Shown: in pieces, positions 34,917 to 42,684 of the stretch
Position numbering within the stretch: the stretch's first letter is position 1
Layout of the letters: the number at the start of each line of letters is the position of its first letter
DNA from: Clostridiales bacterium
Lineage (GTDB): Bacteria; Bacillota; Clostridia; Lachnospirales; CAG-274
Assembly: GCA_021200955.1 (NCBI GenBank)
Contig: JAJQFU010000001.1
Location: 1 to 51,413 of the forward strand
Direction of reading: 5' to 3'
DNA: 51,413 nt
The notes under the pieces: model-generated
Told to the model about the DNA's origin: nothing
The model's database searches: none
What the model saw: the letters and a program-made list of their open reading frames with translations, nothing else
Position numbers and translations under genes: made by a program

Positions 34917-35566
34917 TTAAGCTTTTTGAAAACATTTTAGATATAATTTACCCCAAAAGCTGCGGACTTTGCGGCGGTCTTTTGGAGTTCGGCTCTGAAA
35001 AGGCTGTCTGCGAAGCCTGTTTTGAAAAGCTTAACAAAGAGGGCTTTCCCTTCAGAAGCGGCAGAGAGGGCATTTCTCTCTTTCCTTACAGCGGAGATAT
35101 AAGAAAACGTATAATCGAGCTTAAATATGACGGAAGAACGGAGCTTTGTTCACTTTTCGGCTTTTTTATGGCTGAAGCCTTTAAAAAATCCGGGCTGACT
35201 GCTGATTTTGACGAGGTTTTGGCTGTGCCCGCAAGCAAAAAGGGCTTTAAGGCAAGGGGCTATAACCAAGCGGAGTTAATGGCAAAAGAAGTAGGAAAAC
35301 GCCTTAATATCCCAATAGGGTCGGAGCTTGTAAGAATTAAGGAAACACTGCCTCAAAACAAGCTTGACCAAAGCAAAAGAGCCGAAAATATAAAGGGTGC
35401 TTTCGGTGTCACAGGCAATCTGCATAACAAGAAAATACTTCTGATTGACGATATTTATACAACGGGAAGTACAATAAACGAGTGCAAAAGAACCTTAATA
35501 TCAGACGGAGCGGAAAGCATATTTTACATAACGGCGGCAAAGACGGTTCTGCATAATGACAATTAA
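34913..35566 (+). CDS. comFC: ComF family protein (phosphoribosyltransferase fold)
   Basis: Start at ATG 34913, overlapping the recD2 stop by four bases; a longer frame inside recD2 is spurious. The 217-aa product has an N-terminal zinc ribbon (CGLCGG, then CEAC), and a PRTase domain with the PRPP loop ILLIDDIYTTGSTINECKR and VPASKKGFKARGYNQAELMA. ComFC is needed for DNA uptake in competent bacteria and acts with ComFA; orthologues without comFA, as here, are common in Clostridia and their role is unclear. Confidence 0.92.
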   Translation: MIKLFENILDIIYPKSCGLCGGLLEFGSEKAVCEACFEKLNKEGFPFRSGREGISLFPYSGDIRKRIIELKYDGRTELCSLFGFFMAEAFKKSGLTADFDEVLAVPASKKGFKARGYNQAELMAKEVGKRLNIPIGSELVRIKETLPQNKLDQSKRAENIKGAFGVTGNLHNKKILLIDDIYTTGSTINECKRTLISDGAESIFYITAAKTVLHNDN

Positions 35567-35638
35567 CAAAAAACGGACGTTCAACAAATCATTCCCAAGA
35601 GCATATATTTTTAACAAATGCTTTTTGGAGTGATTTTT

Positions 35639-36355
35639 TTGTATTACAAAGGGGCAAGATACAGAAATTATATAAACAGCGAAATAAGAAACTGGCTTAA
35701 AGACGGCAGGCTTCAGCCGGAATCGGGTTACGGCGTAAGGGCTTTTGCGGAAGAGACAAATCAAGGCGACGACTTAAGAAGGGGAGCAGACAATTTTGAA
35801 TATTATAGGGGAGAACAGGCTGAAAGCCCTGTTTCAAACGGATTAGGCGGCTATGTACCTAATTCGAATGTTCCCATGCCCCCTGAGGGCGAAAAAAGCA
35901 GACTTGAACCCGTAAGCTACGACGGAGCATACAGCCGTGATATAAGGCTTATGCATGAGCTTTTCGGCAGAATTAACGCCTTTTTATACCCAATTGTTGT
36001 TGAGGTTTTAAACAGCAGAGAATATTCGGGCAGCGACCTCTATGACTATGACCGGCCCCAAAGGGAAAACGGCGGCGGTTCAATAAGAGACAACGAAATC
36101 GACAGAGAAAATTTAAACAGAATGATAACCGAGGTTTACAACAAGGCTGTTAAAATGTCGGATGATTATGACGAAATTATGAATGACGACAACGGGCTTC
36201 TTGCAGGTGAGTCAAGAGAGGAGCTGCTCAGAGCGGCAATAGAAAGCCTTATTTTAACGGAAATTTTTCTCTCACGCAGACCATATTACAGAAATACCGC
36301 CAAAGCCTACAGATATTTTGAGGGCAGATATGACGGCGTAAACCCGCTATATTGA
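35639..36355 (+). CDS. Hypothetical Tyr/Asp/Arg-rich protein (238 aa)
   Basis: I do not recognise this protein. TTG 35639 is the likely start, eight bases after TTGGAGTG; an ATG seven codons upstream lacks a ribosome site. The N-terminal half is polar and low-complexity (GARYRNYINSEIRNWLKDG, many Gly/Asn/Pro). The C-terminal half looks helical: DIRLMHELFGRINAFLYPIV, NLNRMITEVYNKAVKMSDDY, LLRAAIESLILTEIFLSRR, ending in a Tyr/Arg-rich PYYRNTAKAYRYFEGRYDG. No signal peptide or membrane helix. Codon use resembles its neighbours. It could be a spore or coat-type protein by composition, but that is a guess. Confidence 0.8.
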   Translation: MYYKGARYRNYINSEIRNWLKDGRLQPESGYGVRAFAEETNQGDDLRRGADNFEYYRGEQAESPVSNGLGGYVPNSNVPMPPEGEKSRLEPVSYDGAYSRDIRLMHELFGRINAFLYPIVVEVLNSREYSGSDLYDYDRPQRENGGGSIRDNEIDRENLNRMITEVYNKAVKMSDDYDEIMNDDNGLLAGESREELLRAAIESLILTEIFLSRRPYYRNTAKAYRYFEGRYDGVNPLY

Positions 36356-36403
36356 AATTAAAAATTCGTTGTAAAATTTTCACAAAAATTTAATTTTAAA
36401 AAG

Positions 36404-36428
36404 AGGAAAACCATAACTTTTGACGAAT
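36404..36428 (+). promoter_or_regulatory. SigH-like promoter upstream of hpf
   Basis: AGGAAAA (36404-36410), 14 bases, GAAT (36425-36428), close to the SigH pattern AGGAWWT-N12-14-GAAT. The hpf homologue of B. subtilis (yvyD) is known to be controlled in part by SigH. A SigA-type alternative is TTGACG at 36420 with only poor -10 partners. Confidence 0.4.
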
Positions 36429-36501
36429 ATTATAATCAGAAGGATATGAAAGGAAAATAGATATTTCATACCCCCGAATTTATATGTCAGGAGTTGATTT
36501 T

Positions 36502-37038
36502 ATGCGTTTTAAGTTTATCGGTAAGAATATTACAATATGGGATACTATTAAAGAAAAGGTTGAAGCCAAGGTAGGCAAGCTTGAAAAGCTTCTGCCGGAA
36601 GATACCGTTGTTAATGTGGCGGCTTCAAACACAAAGGGCGTCAGCAAGCTTGAAATTACAATTCCTCTCTATAAGAGAATTTTAAGAGCAGAGGTCTCCG
36701 ACCCGGATATGTATGCGGCAGTTGACCTTGTTGTTGACAAGCTTGAAAGACAGCTTAAAAGATATAAAGGCAGACTTAAAGACAGAGCCAAAAAAGGCGG
36801 CAGCTTTGCCGAAGAGCTCGGGCTTGTTCAGGGTGAAGAAGAAACTGTTGACGAAAGCGCAAGAATTTCGAAGGTTAAAACTTTCCCCATTAAGCCTATG
36901 GATCCCGAAGAAGCAGTTATGGAAATGGGTCTTTTGGGGCATACTTTCTATATGTTTATAAATGAGGCAAACGGAGAAATCTGTCTCGTATATAAGAGAG
37001 ATGACGGAACCTACGGGCTTCTGGAACCTCAAAAATAA
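36502..37038 (+). CDS. hpf: Long-form ribosome hibernation promoting factor
   Basis: ATG 36502 follows CAGGAGTTGATTTT; an ATG six codons upstream is inside that leader. The 178-aa protein joins the N-terminal S30AE domain (MRFKFIGKNITIWDTIKEKV, with basic KLERQLKRYKGRLKDRAKKG) to the C-terminal dimerisation domain (KTFPIKPMDPEEAVMEMGLLGHTFYMFINEANGEI). That architecture makes 100S ribosome dimers in Firmicutes at stationary phase. It stands as a single gene with its own probable promoter. Confidence 0.97.
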   Translation: MRFKFIGKNITIWDTIKEKVEAKVGKLEKLLPEDTVVNVAASNTKGVSKLEITIPLYKRILRAEVSDPDMYAAVDLVVDKLERQLKRYKGRLKDRAKKGGSFAEELGLVQGEEETVDESARISKVKTFPIKPMDPEEAVMEMGLLGHTFYMFINEANGEICLVYKRDDGTYGLLEPQK

Positions 37039-37067
37039 ATAAATTAAAAAATAATTCACAGTGTATA

Positions 37068-37110
37068 GAGGGGGCAGCACGCCGACAGTTGTTCAGGCGG
37101 CTGTCCCCTC
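37068..37110 (+). promoter_or_regulatory. Long hairpin between hpf and the Hrb-like gene
   Basis: GAGGGGGCAGC (37068-37078) pairs with GCTGTCCCCTC (37100-37110) with one G-T pair; CGCC/GGCG extends the stem inside. There is no T-run after it, so it is either a processing/stability structure, a leader element of the next gene or a weak terminator for hpf. Confidence 0.6.
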
Positions 37111-37149
37111 GACGCATTATTTCTAAAAATGATAAGAGAGGATGATTTT

Positions 37150-37755
37150 ATGAACGGCAGCGCTATGTATAAGCTCGGCTACGGTCTTTACGTTTTAAGT
37201 GCGAAAGATGAAAACAAGGATAACGCCTGTATTATTAACACTGCAATTCAAGTTACAAGCTCTCCCAATCGAATTGCCGTAACCGTAAACAAAAACAACT
37301 ACACCCACCAAATGATTAAAAACACCGGAGTTTTTAACATTTCCGTAATTTCCGAAAAAGCGGATTTTTCACTTTTCAAACGCTTCGGCTTTTCAAGCGG
37401 CTTAAACACAGACAAGCTTGAAGGCTTTGAGGGCTGGCTTCGCGCTTTAAACGGCGTAATTTATGTTACCGAAAACACAAATGCCTATTTAAGCGGAAAG
37501 GTTGAAAGAGAAATCGACCTCGGCTCTCACACAATGTTTATAGCCGATGTTACGGACGGCGAGGTTCTCTCGGATGTTCCCACAGCCACCTATGACTACT
37601 ACCACAAAAATATTAAGGAAAAGCCCCCTGTTAATGAGAAGAAAAAGGGCTTCAGGTGCAAAATCTGCGGATATGTTTATGAGGGGGACGAGCTTCCTGC
37701 CGACTTTGTCTGCCCAATCTGTAAGCACGGCGCAGAGGACTTTGAAAAAATTTAA
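37150..37755 (+). CDS. Flavin reductase-rubredoxin fusion (Hrb-like, high-molecular-weight rubredoxin)
   Basis: ATG 37150 follows AGAGGATGATTTT. The 201-aa product has an N-terminal FMN-binding flavin-reductase domain (YKLGYGLYVLSAKDENKDNAC, then VTSSPNRIAVTVNKNNYTHQMIKNTGVFNISV). A linker then leads to a C-terminal rubredoxin (CKICGYVYEG, then CPICKHGAEDFE, the four iron-binding Cys). The same arrangement occurs in Hrb of Moorella, which passes electrons from NADH to flavodiiron protein FprA in oxygen and NO detoxification. No fprA lies nearby. A terminator follows, so this is a single-gene unit. Confidence 0.92.
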   Translation: MNGSAMYKLGYGLYVLSAKDENKDNACIINTAIQVTSSPNRIAVTVNKNNYTHQMIKNTGVFNISVISEKADFSLFKRFGFSSGLNTDKLEGFEGWLRALNGVIYVTENTNAYLSGKVEREIDLGSHTMFIADVTDGEVLSDVPTATYDYYHKNIKEKPPVNEKKKGFRCKICGYVYEGDELPADFVCPICKHGAEDFEKI

Positions 37756-37772
37756 CAGAATAAGCAGTTTTG

Positions 37773-37803
37773 CCGCAGAGTTCAAAAGACTTTGCGGTTT
37801 TTT
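37773..37803 (+). terminator. Terminator after the Hrb-like gene
   Basis: CCGCAGAGT pairs with ACTTTGCGG around a short loop; six T follow. Confidence 0.85.
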
Positions 37804-37816
37804 GTTTGAAAAGCCC

Positions 37817-37845
37817 TTGATTTAGTAGGTTTTTTGTGATAAACT
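37817..37845 (+). promoter_or_regulatory. Probable promoter of the Rrf2 gene
   Basis: TTGATT (37817-37822), a 17-bp spacer, TAAACT (37840-37845). Confidence 0.5.
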
Positions 37846-37920
37846 ATGATAGATTTAGTTGGATTGCCGAAAGCGCATATTTCCCTGATTTTCGGGAAGT
37901 GGCAAAGGAGAATGGTTTTT

Positions 37921-38325
37921 ATGATGATTTCCACAAGGGGGCGTTATGCTCTCAGGGTTATGATTGATTTGGGTGAAAGAGAGGGTCAGGGCTTTGTGGC
38001 CCTGAGAGAAATTTCCGAAAGACAGGATATTTCGGAAAAATATTTGGAGTCTATTGTTAAAAGGCTTGTTAAAAACGGTCTTGTTGTGGGGATAAGGGGT
38101 AAAAACGGCGGCTATAAGCTTGCCAAAAAGCCCTCTGAATACACAGTGGCTGAAATTTTAACCGCTGCCGAAGAAGTTTTAGCCCCCGTTGCCTGTTTAA
38201 GCTGCGGCGAAAACCCCTGTGAAAGAGCGGAAAGCTGCAAAACACTGCCTATGTGGAAGGAGCTTCAGGGTGTTATTACCGATTTTTTTGCCGGCATTAC
38301 CCTTCAGGGCTTGATTTCTTCTTAA
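37921..38325 (+). CDS. Rrf2-family transcriptional regulator with three conserved Cys
   Basis: The ATG at 37921 follows AAAGGAGA at about nine bases; upstream in-frame starts lack spacing. The 134-aa protein has the Rrf2 winged helix (MISTRGRYALRVMIDL, then YLESIVKRLVKNGLVVGIRGKNGGYKLAK). It also has a Cys-rich loop, ACLSCGENPCERAESC, resembling the cluster-binding region of IscR-type members. It could sense iron-sulfur or redox state, or cysteine supply as CymR does; CymR lacks the cysteines, which favours an iron-sulfur type. No isc or cysteine genes are adjacent. Confidence 0.9.
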   Translation: MMISTRGRYALRVMIDLGEREGQGFVALREISERQDISEKYLESIVKRLVKNGLVVGIRGKNGGYKLAKKPSEYTVAEILTAAEEVLAPVACLSCGENPCERAESCKTLPMWKELQGVITDFFAGITLQGLISS

Positions 38326-38382
38326 AACAGGATTATAATGGTTATTAAATTTGTTGATTATTATATAAGGAGTTGAAACATA

Positions 38383-40356
38383 GTGGAAAAGGAGAAATTT
38401 TATATTACTACGCCTATCTATTATCCCAGCGACAAGCTGCATATAGGCCATTCCTACTGCACCGTTGCCACAGACGCAATGGCGAGATACAAGAGGGCGA
38501 GAGGCTATGACGTTATGTTCCTTACGGGAACTGACGAGCACGGTCAGAAAATCGAGAGAATTGCCGACGAACACGGCGTAACCCCCAAGGAATACGTTGA
38601 CGGAATAGTTGAAAGCGTTAAAGAGCTTTGGAAGCTTATGAACATAAGCTATGACAGATATATAAGAACCACCGATGATTATCACGTAAAGGCGGTTCAG
38701 AAGATTTTCAAAGCCCTTTACGATAAGGGCGAGATTTATAAAAGCGAATATGAGGGGCTTTACTGCACGCCCTGTGAGTCCTTCTTTACGGAAAAAGACC
38801 TTGTTGACGGAAAGTGTCCCGACTGCGGCAGACCTGTTGAAAAGGTTAAGGAAGAAAGCTATTTCTTCAGACTTTCAAAATACGGCGACAGAATTATTAA
38901 GCTTTTGGAGGAGCACCCGGAGTTTTTGGAGCCTGCTTCAAGAAGAAACGAAATGATAAACAACTTCTTAAAGCCCGGTCTTACAGACCTCTGCGTTTCA
39001 AGAACATCCTTTAAGTGGGGCGTTCCCGTTGACTTTGACGAGGGTCATATTGTCTACGTTTGGATTGACGCTCTTTCAAACTATATTACAGCTTTGGGCT
39101 ACGGCTCAGACGATGACAGCGACTTCAAGAAATACTGGCCTGCCGACGTTCACGTTGTGGGAAAAGAAATTGTGCGTTTTCATACTATAATATGGCCCGC
39201 TATTCTTATGGCTCTTGATCTGCCTTTGCCCAAAAAGGTTTTCGGTCACGGCTGGCTTATTATAGACGGCGGCAAAATGAGCAAGTCAAAGGGCAATGTG
39301 GTTGACCCTGTTGTTTTGTGCGAGAGATACGGCGTTGACGCTATAAGATATTTCCTTTTGAGAGAAATTGCCTTCGGCCAGGACGGAAACTTCACAAACG
39401 AAGCCCTTATTAACCGCATTAACTCAGACCTTGCCAACGATTTCGGAAACCTTCTGTCAAGAACAGTAGGTATGATTGACAAATATTTCGGCGGTAAGCT
39501 GCCTGCCGAGCAGGAAGAACATCCTCTTAATGAAGAAATTAAGGCTTTTGCCGAAAAAACAGCCTGTCAGATTGAAAAGTATTATGACGAAATGCTTTTC
39601 TCAGACGCACTTAACGAAATTTGGGGCTTCATAAGAAGGCTGAATAAATATATAGACGAAACTGCTCCGTGGGTTCTTGCCAAGGACGAAAGCAAGAAGG
39701 GGCTTCTTGCAGGCATAATGTACACTTTGGCAGAGGGCTTAAGAATAATTTCGATTATGATCGAACCCTGTATGCCCGACACGCCAAGCAAGTGCCGTGC
39801 TCAGCTGGGCATCGAAGGCGAAGAGCTTTCAGCATGGGACAGTATTCACAGCTTCGGACTTCTTAACAGAGAGGTTAAGGTAACTAAGGGTGCTGTAATT
39901 TTCCCCAGAATTGACGTTAAAAAAGAGCTTGAAGCCATAGAAAAGACTGCAGGCACAGATAAGAAAGAAGAAAAGGCAGCCAAGAAAGCCGAGAAAAAAC
40001 AGGATAAAAAGAAGAAAGCTGCCGAAGCGCCTTCCGAAATAGGAATTGAAGATTTCGGAAAGGTTCAAATGAAGGTGGGCAAAATTTTAGAGTGCAAGCC
40101 CGTTGAAAATTCGGACAAGCTTTTGGTTTCACAGGTTAAAATAGGCAGTGAAACAAGACAGATTGTTTCCGGCATTGCAAAGTGGTATTCACCGGATGAC
40201 CTTGTAGGCAAAAAGGTTATTGTTGTAGTAAACTTAAAGCCCGTTAAGCTTAGGGGCGTACTTTCACAGGGTATGCTTTTGGCTGCTTCCGCAGGGGACA
40301 GACTTGTCCTTGCAGGGGTAAACGGAGATATTGACGACGGAGCGGATATATCCTGA
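38383..40356 (+). CDS. metG: Methionyl-tRNA synthetase
   Basis: Class I aminoacyl-tRNA synthetase charging tRNA-Met, 657 aa. Start GTG 38383 behind AAGGAG. Motifs: HIGHSYC (about residues 21-27), a zinc knuckle with two Cys pairs (CTPC and CPDC, about 127-148), KMSKSKGN (about 298-305), anticodon-binding helices, a Lys/Ala-rich linker (about 520-545), and a C-terminal EMAP/tRNA-binding domain (about 550-657: IEDFGKVQMKVGKI). The stop overlaps tatD. The metG-tatD-yabE order is conserved with B. subtilis metS-yabD-yabE. Confidence 0.98.
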   Translation: MEKEKFYITTPIYYPSDKLHIGHSYCTVATDAMARYKRARGYDVMFLTGTDEHGQKIERIADEHGVTPKEYVDGIVESVKELWKLMNISYDRYIRTTDDYHVKAVQKIFKALYDKGEIYKSEYEGLYCTPCESFFTEKDLVDGKCPDCGRPVEKVKEESYFFRLSKYGDRIIKLLEEHPEFLEPASRRNEMINNFLKPGLTDLCVSRTSFKWGVPVDFDEGHIVYVWIDALSNYITALGYGSDDDSDFKKYWPADVHVVGKEIVRFHTIIWPAILMALDLPLPKKVFGHGWLIIDGGKMSKSKGNVVDPVVLCERYGVDAIRYFLLREIAFGQDGNFTNEALINRINSDLANDFGNLLSRTVGMIDKYFGGKLPAEQEEHPLNEEIKAFAEKTACQIEKYYDEMLFSDALNEIWGFIRRLNKYIDETAPWVLAKDESKKGLLAGIMYTLAEGLRIISIMIEPCMPDTPSKCRAQLGIEGEELSAWDSIHSFGLLNREVKVTKGAVIFPRIDVKKELEAIEKTAGTDKKEEKAAKKAEKKQDKKKKAAEAPSEIGIEDFGKVQMKVGKILECKPVENSDKLLVSQVKIGSETRQIVSGIAKWYSPDDLVGKKVIVVVNLKPVKLRGVLSQGMLLAASAGDRLVLAGVNGDIDDGADIS

Positions 40357-41132
40357 TGTTTTTCGAAACACACGCTCATTATGATGACGAAAAGTTTGAC
40401 GCAGACAGAGAAGAATTAATTTCTTCTCTGTTTTCACAGGGGCAGATAGATTATATCGTAAATGCGGGCTGTGACGTAAAATCTTCCCTGACAGGGCTTG
40501 AATTAAGCAGAAAGTGGAAGAATTTTTATGCCGCAAGCGGTATACACCCCCACAGCGCAGACGAAATGAACGATGAAAGCTATGAAACTATAAAAAAGCT
40601 GTGCGGCGACCCTAAGTGCGTTGCGGTAGGGGAAATAGGGCTTGACTATTATTATGACTTCTGCGACAGAGAGGTTCAGAGAAGCTGCTTCAGGCGTCAG
40701 CTTGAACTGGCGGCAGAGGTAGACCTTCCCGTAATAATTCATTCCAGAGAAGCCGCCGCCGAAACCTTCAATATTATTAAGGAAAGCAATGTTCGCAAGG
40801 GCATAATTCACAGCTACAGCGGACACACCCAAATGGCTCTTGAATATATAGAAATGGGCTTTTATATAGGCATTGGGGGAATGGTTACATTTAAGAACGC
40901 AAAGAAACCCGTTGAGGTTGTTAAGAATATACCCCTTGAAAGGATAGTTTTGGAGACTGACTCCCCTTATTTAGCCCCTGTTCCCGTAAGAGGACGGCGA
41001 AATGATTCACAAAATTTACGCTATATTGCGGAGAAAATTAGTGAAATTAAACAAATTTCCCTCGAAAAAGTGGCTGAAACGACCCGAAATAACGCCTTGA
41101 CAATATTCGATAAAAAAATAGTTGTTGCATAA
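40356..41132 (+). CDS. tatD: TatD-family metal-dependent deoxyribonuclease
   Basis: Amidohydrolase-fold nuclease of the YabD/YcfH group, 258 aa. Metal ligands appear intact: FETHAHYDD (H-x-H), GEIGLDYYYD (Glu), PVIIHSREA (His), GIIHSYSGH (His) and LETDSPYLAPVPVRGRRND (Asp). It overlaps the metG stop by one base and is probably co-translated. The cellular role is probably DNA repair or quality control; direct substrate evidence is absent. Confidence 0.95.
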   Translation: MFFETHAHYDDEKFDADREELISSLFSQGQIDYIVNAGCDVKSSLTGLELSRKWKNFYAASGIHPHSADEMNDESYETIKKLCGDPKCVAVGEIGLDYYYDFCDREVQRSCFRRQLELAAEVDLPVIIHSREAAAETFNIIKESNVRKGIIHSYSGHTQMALEYIEMGFYIGIGGMVTFKNAKKPVEVVKNIPLERIVLETDSPYLAPVPVRGRRNDSQNLRYIAEKISEIKQISLEKVAETTRNNALTIFDKKIVVA

Positions 41133-41153
41133 TTGTTACGAATGTGTTAAAAT
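41125..41153 (+). promoter_or_regulatory. Promoter of the yabE-like gene and its structured leader
   Basis: TTGCAT (41125-41130), a 17-bp spacer, TAAAAT (41148-41153), overlapping the tatD stop. A leader of about 360 nt would result. Confidence 0.5.
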
Positions 41154-41167
41154 AAAATCCGTAAATG

Positions 41168-41338
41168 TTAAGGAAACGATGATTAATTCACCGAAGCAGA
41201 TTTGACACTGATTTTTTCTTGTGCGCGGAATGTATTCGCAGGCGTAGTCGACAGCCCTACGTCAAGAATACAATGACAAAGCACAAGGTAAAATCAGGGG
41301 TAAAACTGCGATGAGTTAATTAATCAGCGGTTCCTTAT
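41168..41338 (+). ncRNA. Rod-folding structured element in the yabE-like leader (RNA element or MITE)
   Basis: Nested pairings run from the ends inward. TTAAGGAA...TGATTAATT (41168-41188) pairs with 41318-41338 (18 of 21); CTGATTTT..CTTGTGC (41208-41224) with GCACAAG..AAAATCAG (41281-41297, all but a TT/GT bulge). Then GTATTC (41232-41237) pairs with GAATAC (41266-41271), and CGTAG (41243-41247) with CTACG (41257-41261). The whole 171 bp collapses into one rod with internal loops. A cis-regulatory RNA, a 6S-like RNA or a miniature inverted-repeat element all fit; there is no coding potential. I looked for the conserved blocks of the c-di-AMP (ydaO) riboswitch, often found before such genes, and did not find them. 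Confidence 0.5.
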
Positions 41339-41425
41339 AAAAGGAAAACAGAGGGATTGCAAAACGCTATCCCCGATGTTTAAACAAAAGAGATGTTTAA
41401 ATAGACCTTTCGCACTAAGGACAAA

Positions 41426-41452
41426 AAAACCGCAAAGCGGACTTGCGGTTTT
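41426..41452 (+). terminator. Terminator-like hairpin inside the yabE-like leader
   Basis: AAAACCGCAA pairs perfectly with TTGCGGTTTT (10 bp, 7-nt loop), 68 bp before the start codon. It could attenuate the downstream gene or end a separate upstream RNA. The T-run is only four and is part of the stem. Confidence 0.5.
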
Positions 41453-41519
41453 CAGGTATAAATCTTTGCTTATATTAAGCCGGGATTTTATACAGTCCGA
41501 ACAAGGAGGATTTTATTTT

Positions 41520-42641
41520 ATGAATAGTTTAGTACACAAAGAGAAAAAGGGCTTGAAAATTTTAATTTATCCCTTTTTGATCTTGGCAATTATGGTTATG
41601 CTTTCTTCTATAGTAAAAGCCGAAGAAGAAACTGCGGCTGAAGAAACAACCGAAGCGGCAGAAGCAGCAGAGGAAGAAGTAAAGGTAGCAAGCGGTAAAT
41701 ATACAATAGTAGTTCAGGATAACTACGGAACATATGTTTACCCCACAAACTGCGATACAGTAAGAGAGCTTTTTAATGAACAGAACATTGTCTTAGGCGA
41801 CCTTGATATTCTTAAGTGCGGTCTTGACGACGAGCTTAAGCAGGGACTTGTTATAAACATTAAAAGAGCCGAAGATATTTCATTTTTGATAGACGGCGAA
41901 GAGGTTTACACAATATATATGAATGTAAACACACTGGGCGAGGCTCTTTCAAAGCTTAAGGAAGAAAAGGGCGTTAATTATGTTTTGGGCGAAGGCTTCA
42001 GCTCTTCACAGGCTTATAACGCCGTTGACCTTATTCCCGTTGTTTCGGCTTACACAAAGGTTGAAACAAAGATAATCGACTGTTATTTTGACACAGAAAC
42101 AGTTGAAAACCCCGATCTTGAAGAGGGCGTTACAAACGTTCTCTGCGAAGGAGCGGAAGGCTCAAGCGAGGTTGTTATAAGAGTTAATTATGAAAACGGA
42201 AGCGCTGTTTCCACTGAAATTTTAAGCGAAAACGTTATAGTTGCTCCCGTAAACAGAGTTATTGAAGTAGGTACTAAAAAGCCCGAACCGGAGCCCGAGC
42301 CCGAAGCTGTTCAGACAGTTACATCCTACGGTTCTGTAGTGGGTCAGCTTGTTATGAACTCATCGGCTTATTCAATTGATTATGCCTGCACAGGCAAAAC
42401 TCCCGGTATGGCAGGCTACGGCATAACCGCCAGCGGTATGAGAGCCGGCTACGGCGTTGTTGCCGTTGACCCCAGGGTTATTCCCTTGGGAACAAGGCTC
42501 TACGTTGAAGGCTACGGCTATTGCATAGCTGCCGACACAGGCGGAGCCATTAAGGGCAACAAAATAGACCTTTGCTTTAATTCATACAGCGAAGCCGTTA
42601 ATTACGGCAGAAAGAATGTAACGGTTTATATTTTAGCTTAA
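41520..42641 (+). CDS. YabE-like cell wall protein with G5-type region and 3D domain
   Basis: ATG 41520 follows AAGGAGGATTTTATTTT; the longer frame lacks a ribosome site. The 373-aa product has an N-terminal membrane helix or uncleaved signal (LKILIYPFLILAIMVMLSSI) and a Glu/Ala/Thr-rich linker. DUF348-like repeats follow (TYVYPTNCDTVRELFNEQNI), then a G5-like stretch, a Pro/Glu linker, and the C-terminal 3D domain (TASGMRAGYGVVAVDPRVIP, AADTGGAIKGNKIDLCF) with the Asp triad of lytic transglycosylase-like enzymes. Relatives (YabE, RpfB) remodel peptidoglycan. The long structured leader suggests post-initiation control. Confidence 0.93.
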   Translation: MNSLVHKEKKGLKILIYPFLILAIMVMLSSIVKAEEETAAEETTEAAEAAEEEVKVASGKYTIVVQDNYGTYVYPTNCDTVRELFNEQNIVLGDLDILKCGLDDELKQGLVINIKRAEDISFLIDGEEVYTIYMNVNTLGEALSKLKEEKGVNYVLGEGFSSSQAYNAVDLIPVVSAYTKVETKIIDCYFDTETVENPDLEEGVTNVLCEGAEGSSEVVIRVNYENGSAVSTEILSENVIVAPVNRVIEVGTKKPEPEPEPEAVQTVTSYGSVVGQLVMNSSAYSIDYACTGKTPGMAGYGITASGMRAGYGVVAVDPRVIPLGTRLYVEGYGYCIAADTGGAIKGNKIDLCFNSYSEAVNYGRKNVTVYILA

Positions 42642-42654
42642 TCCGTAAACTAAC

Positions 42655-42679
42655 GCCTCCGCTTTTGCGGAGGCTTTTT
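42655..42679 (+). terminator. Terminator after the yabE-like gene
   Basis: GCCTCCGC pairs with GCGGAGGC around TTTT, followed by five T. It lies just before the convergent dpaA stop. Confidence 0.9.
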
Positions 42680-42684
42680 GACAA

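Noticed and set aside
41160-41519. c-di-AMP (ydaO) riboswitch
   Set aside because: Expected from gene context, but none of the conserved sequence blocks I know for this class is present.
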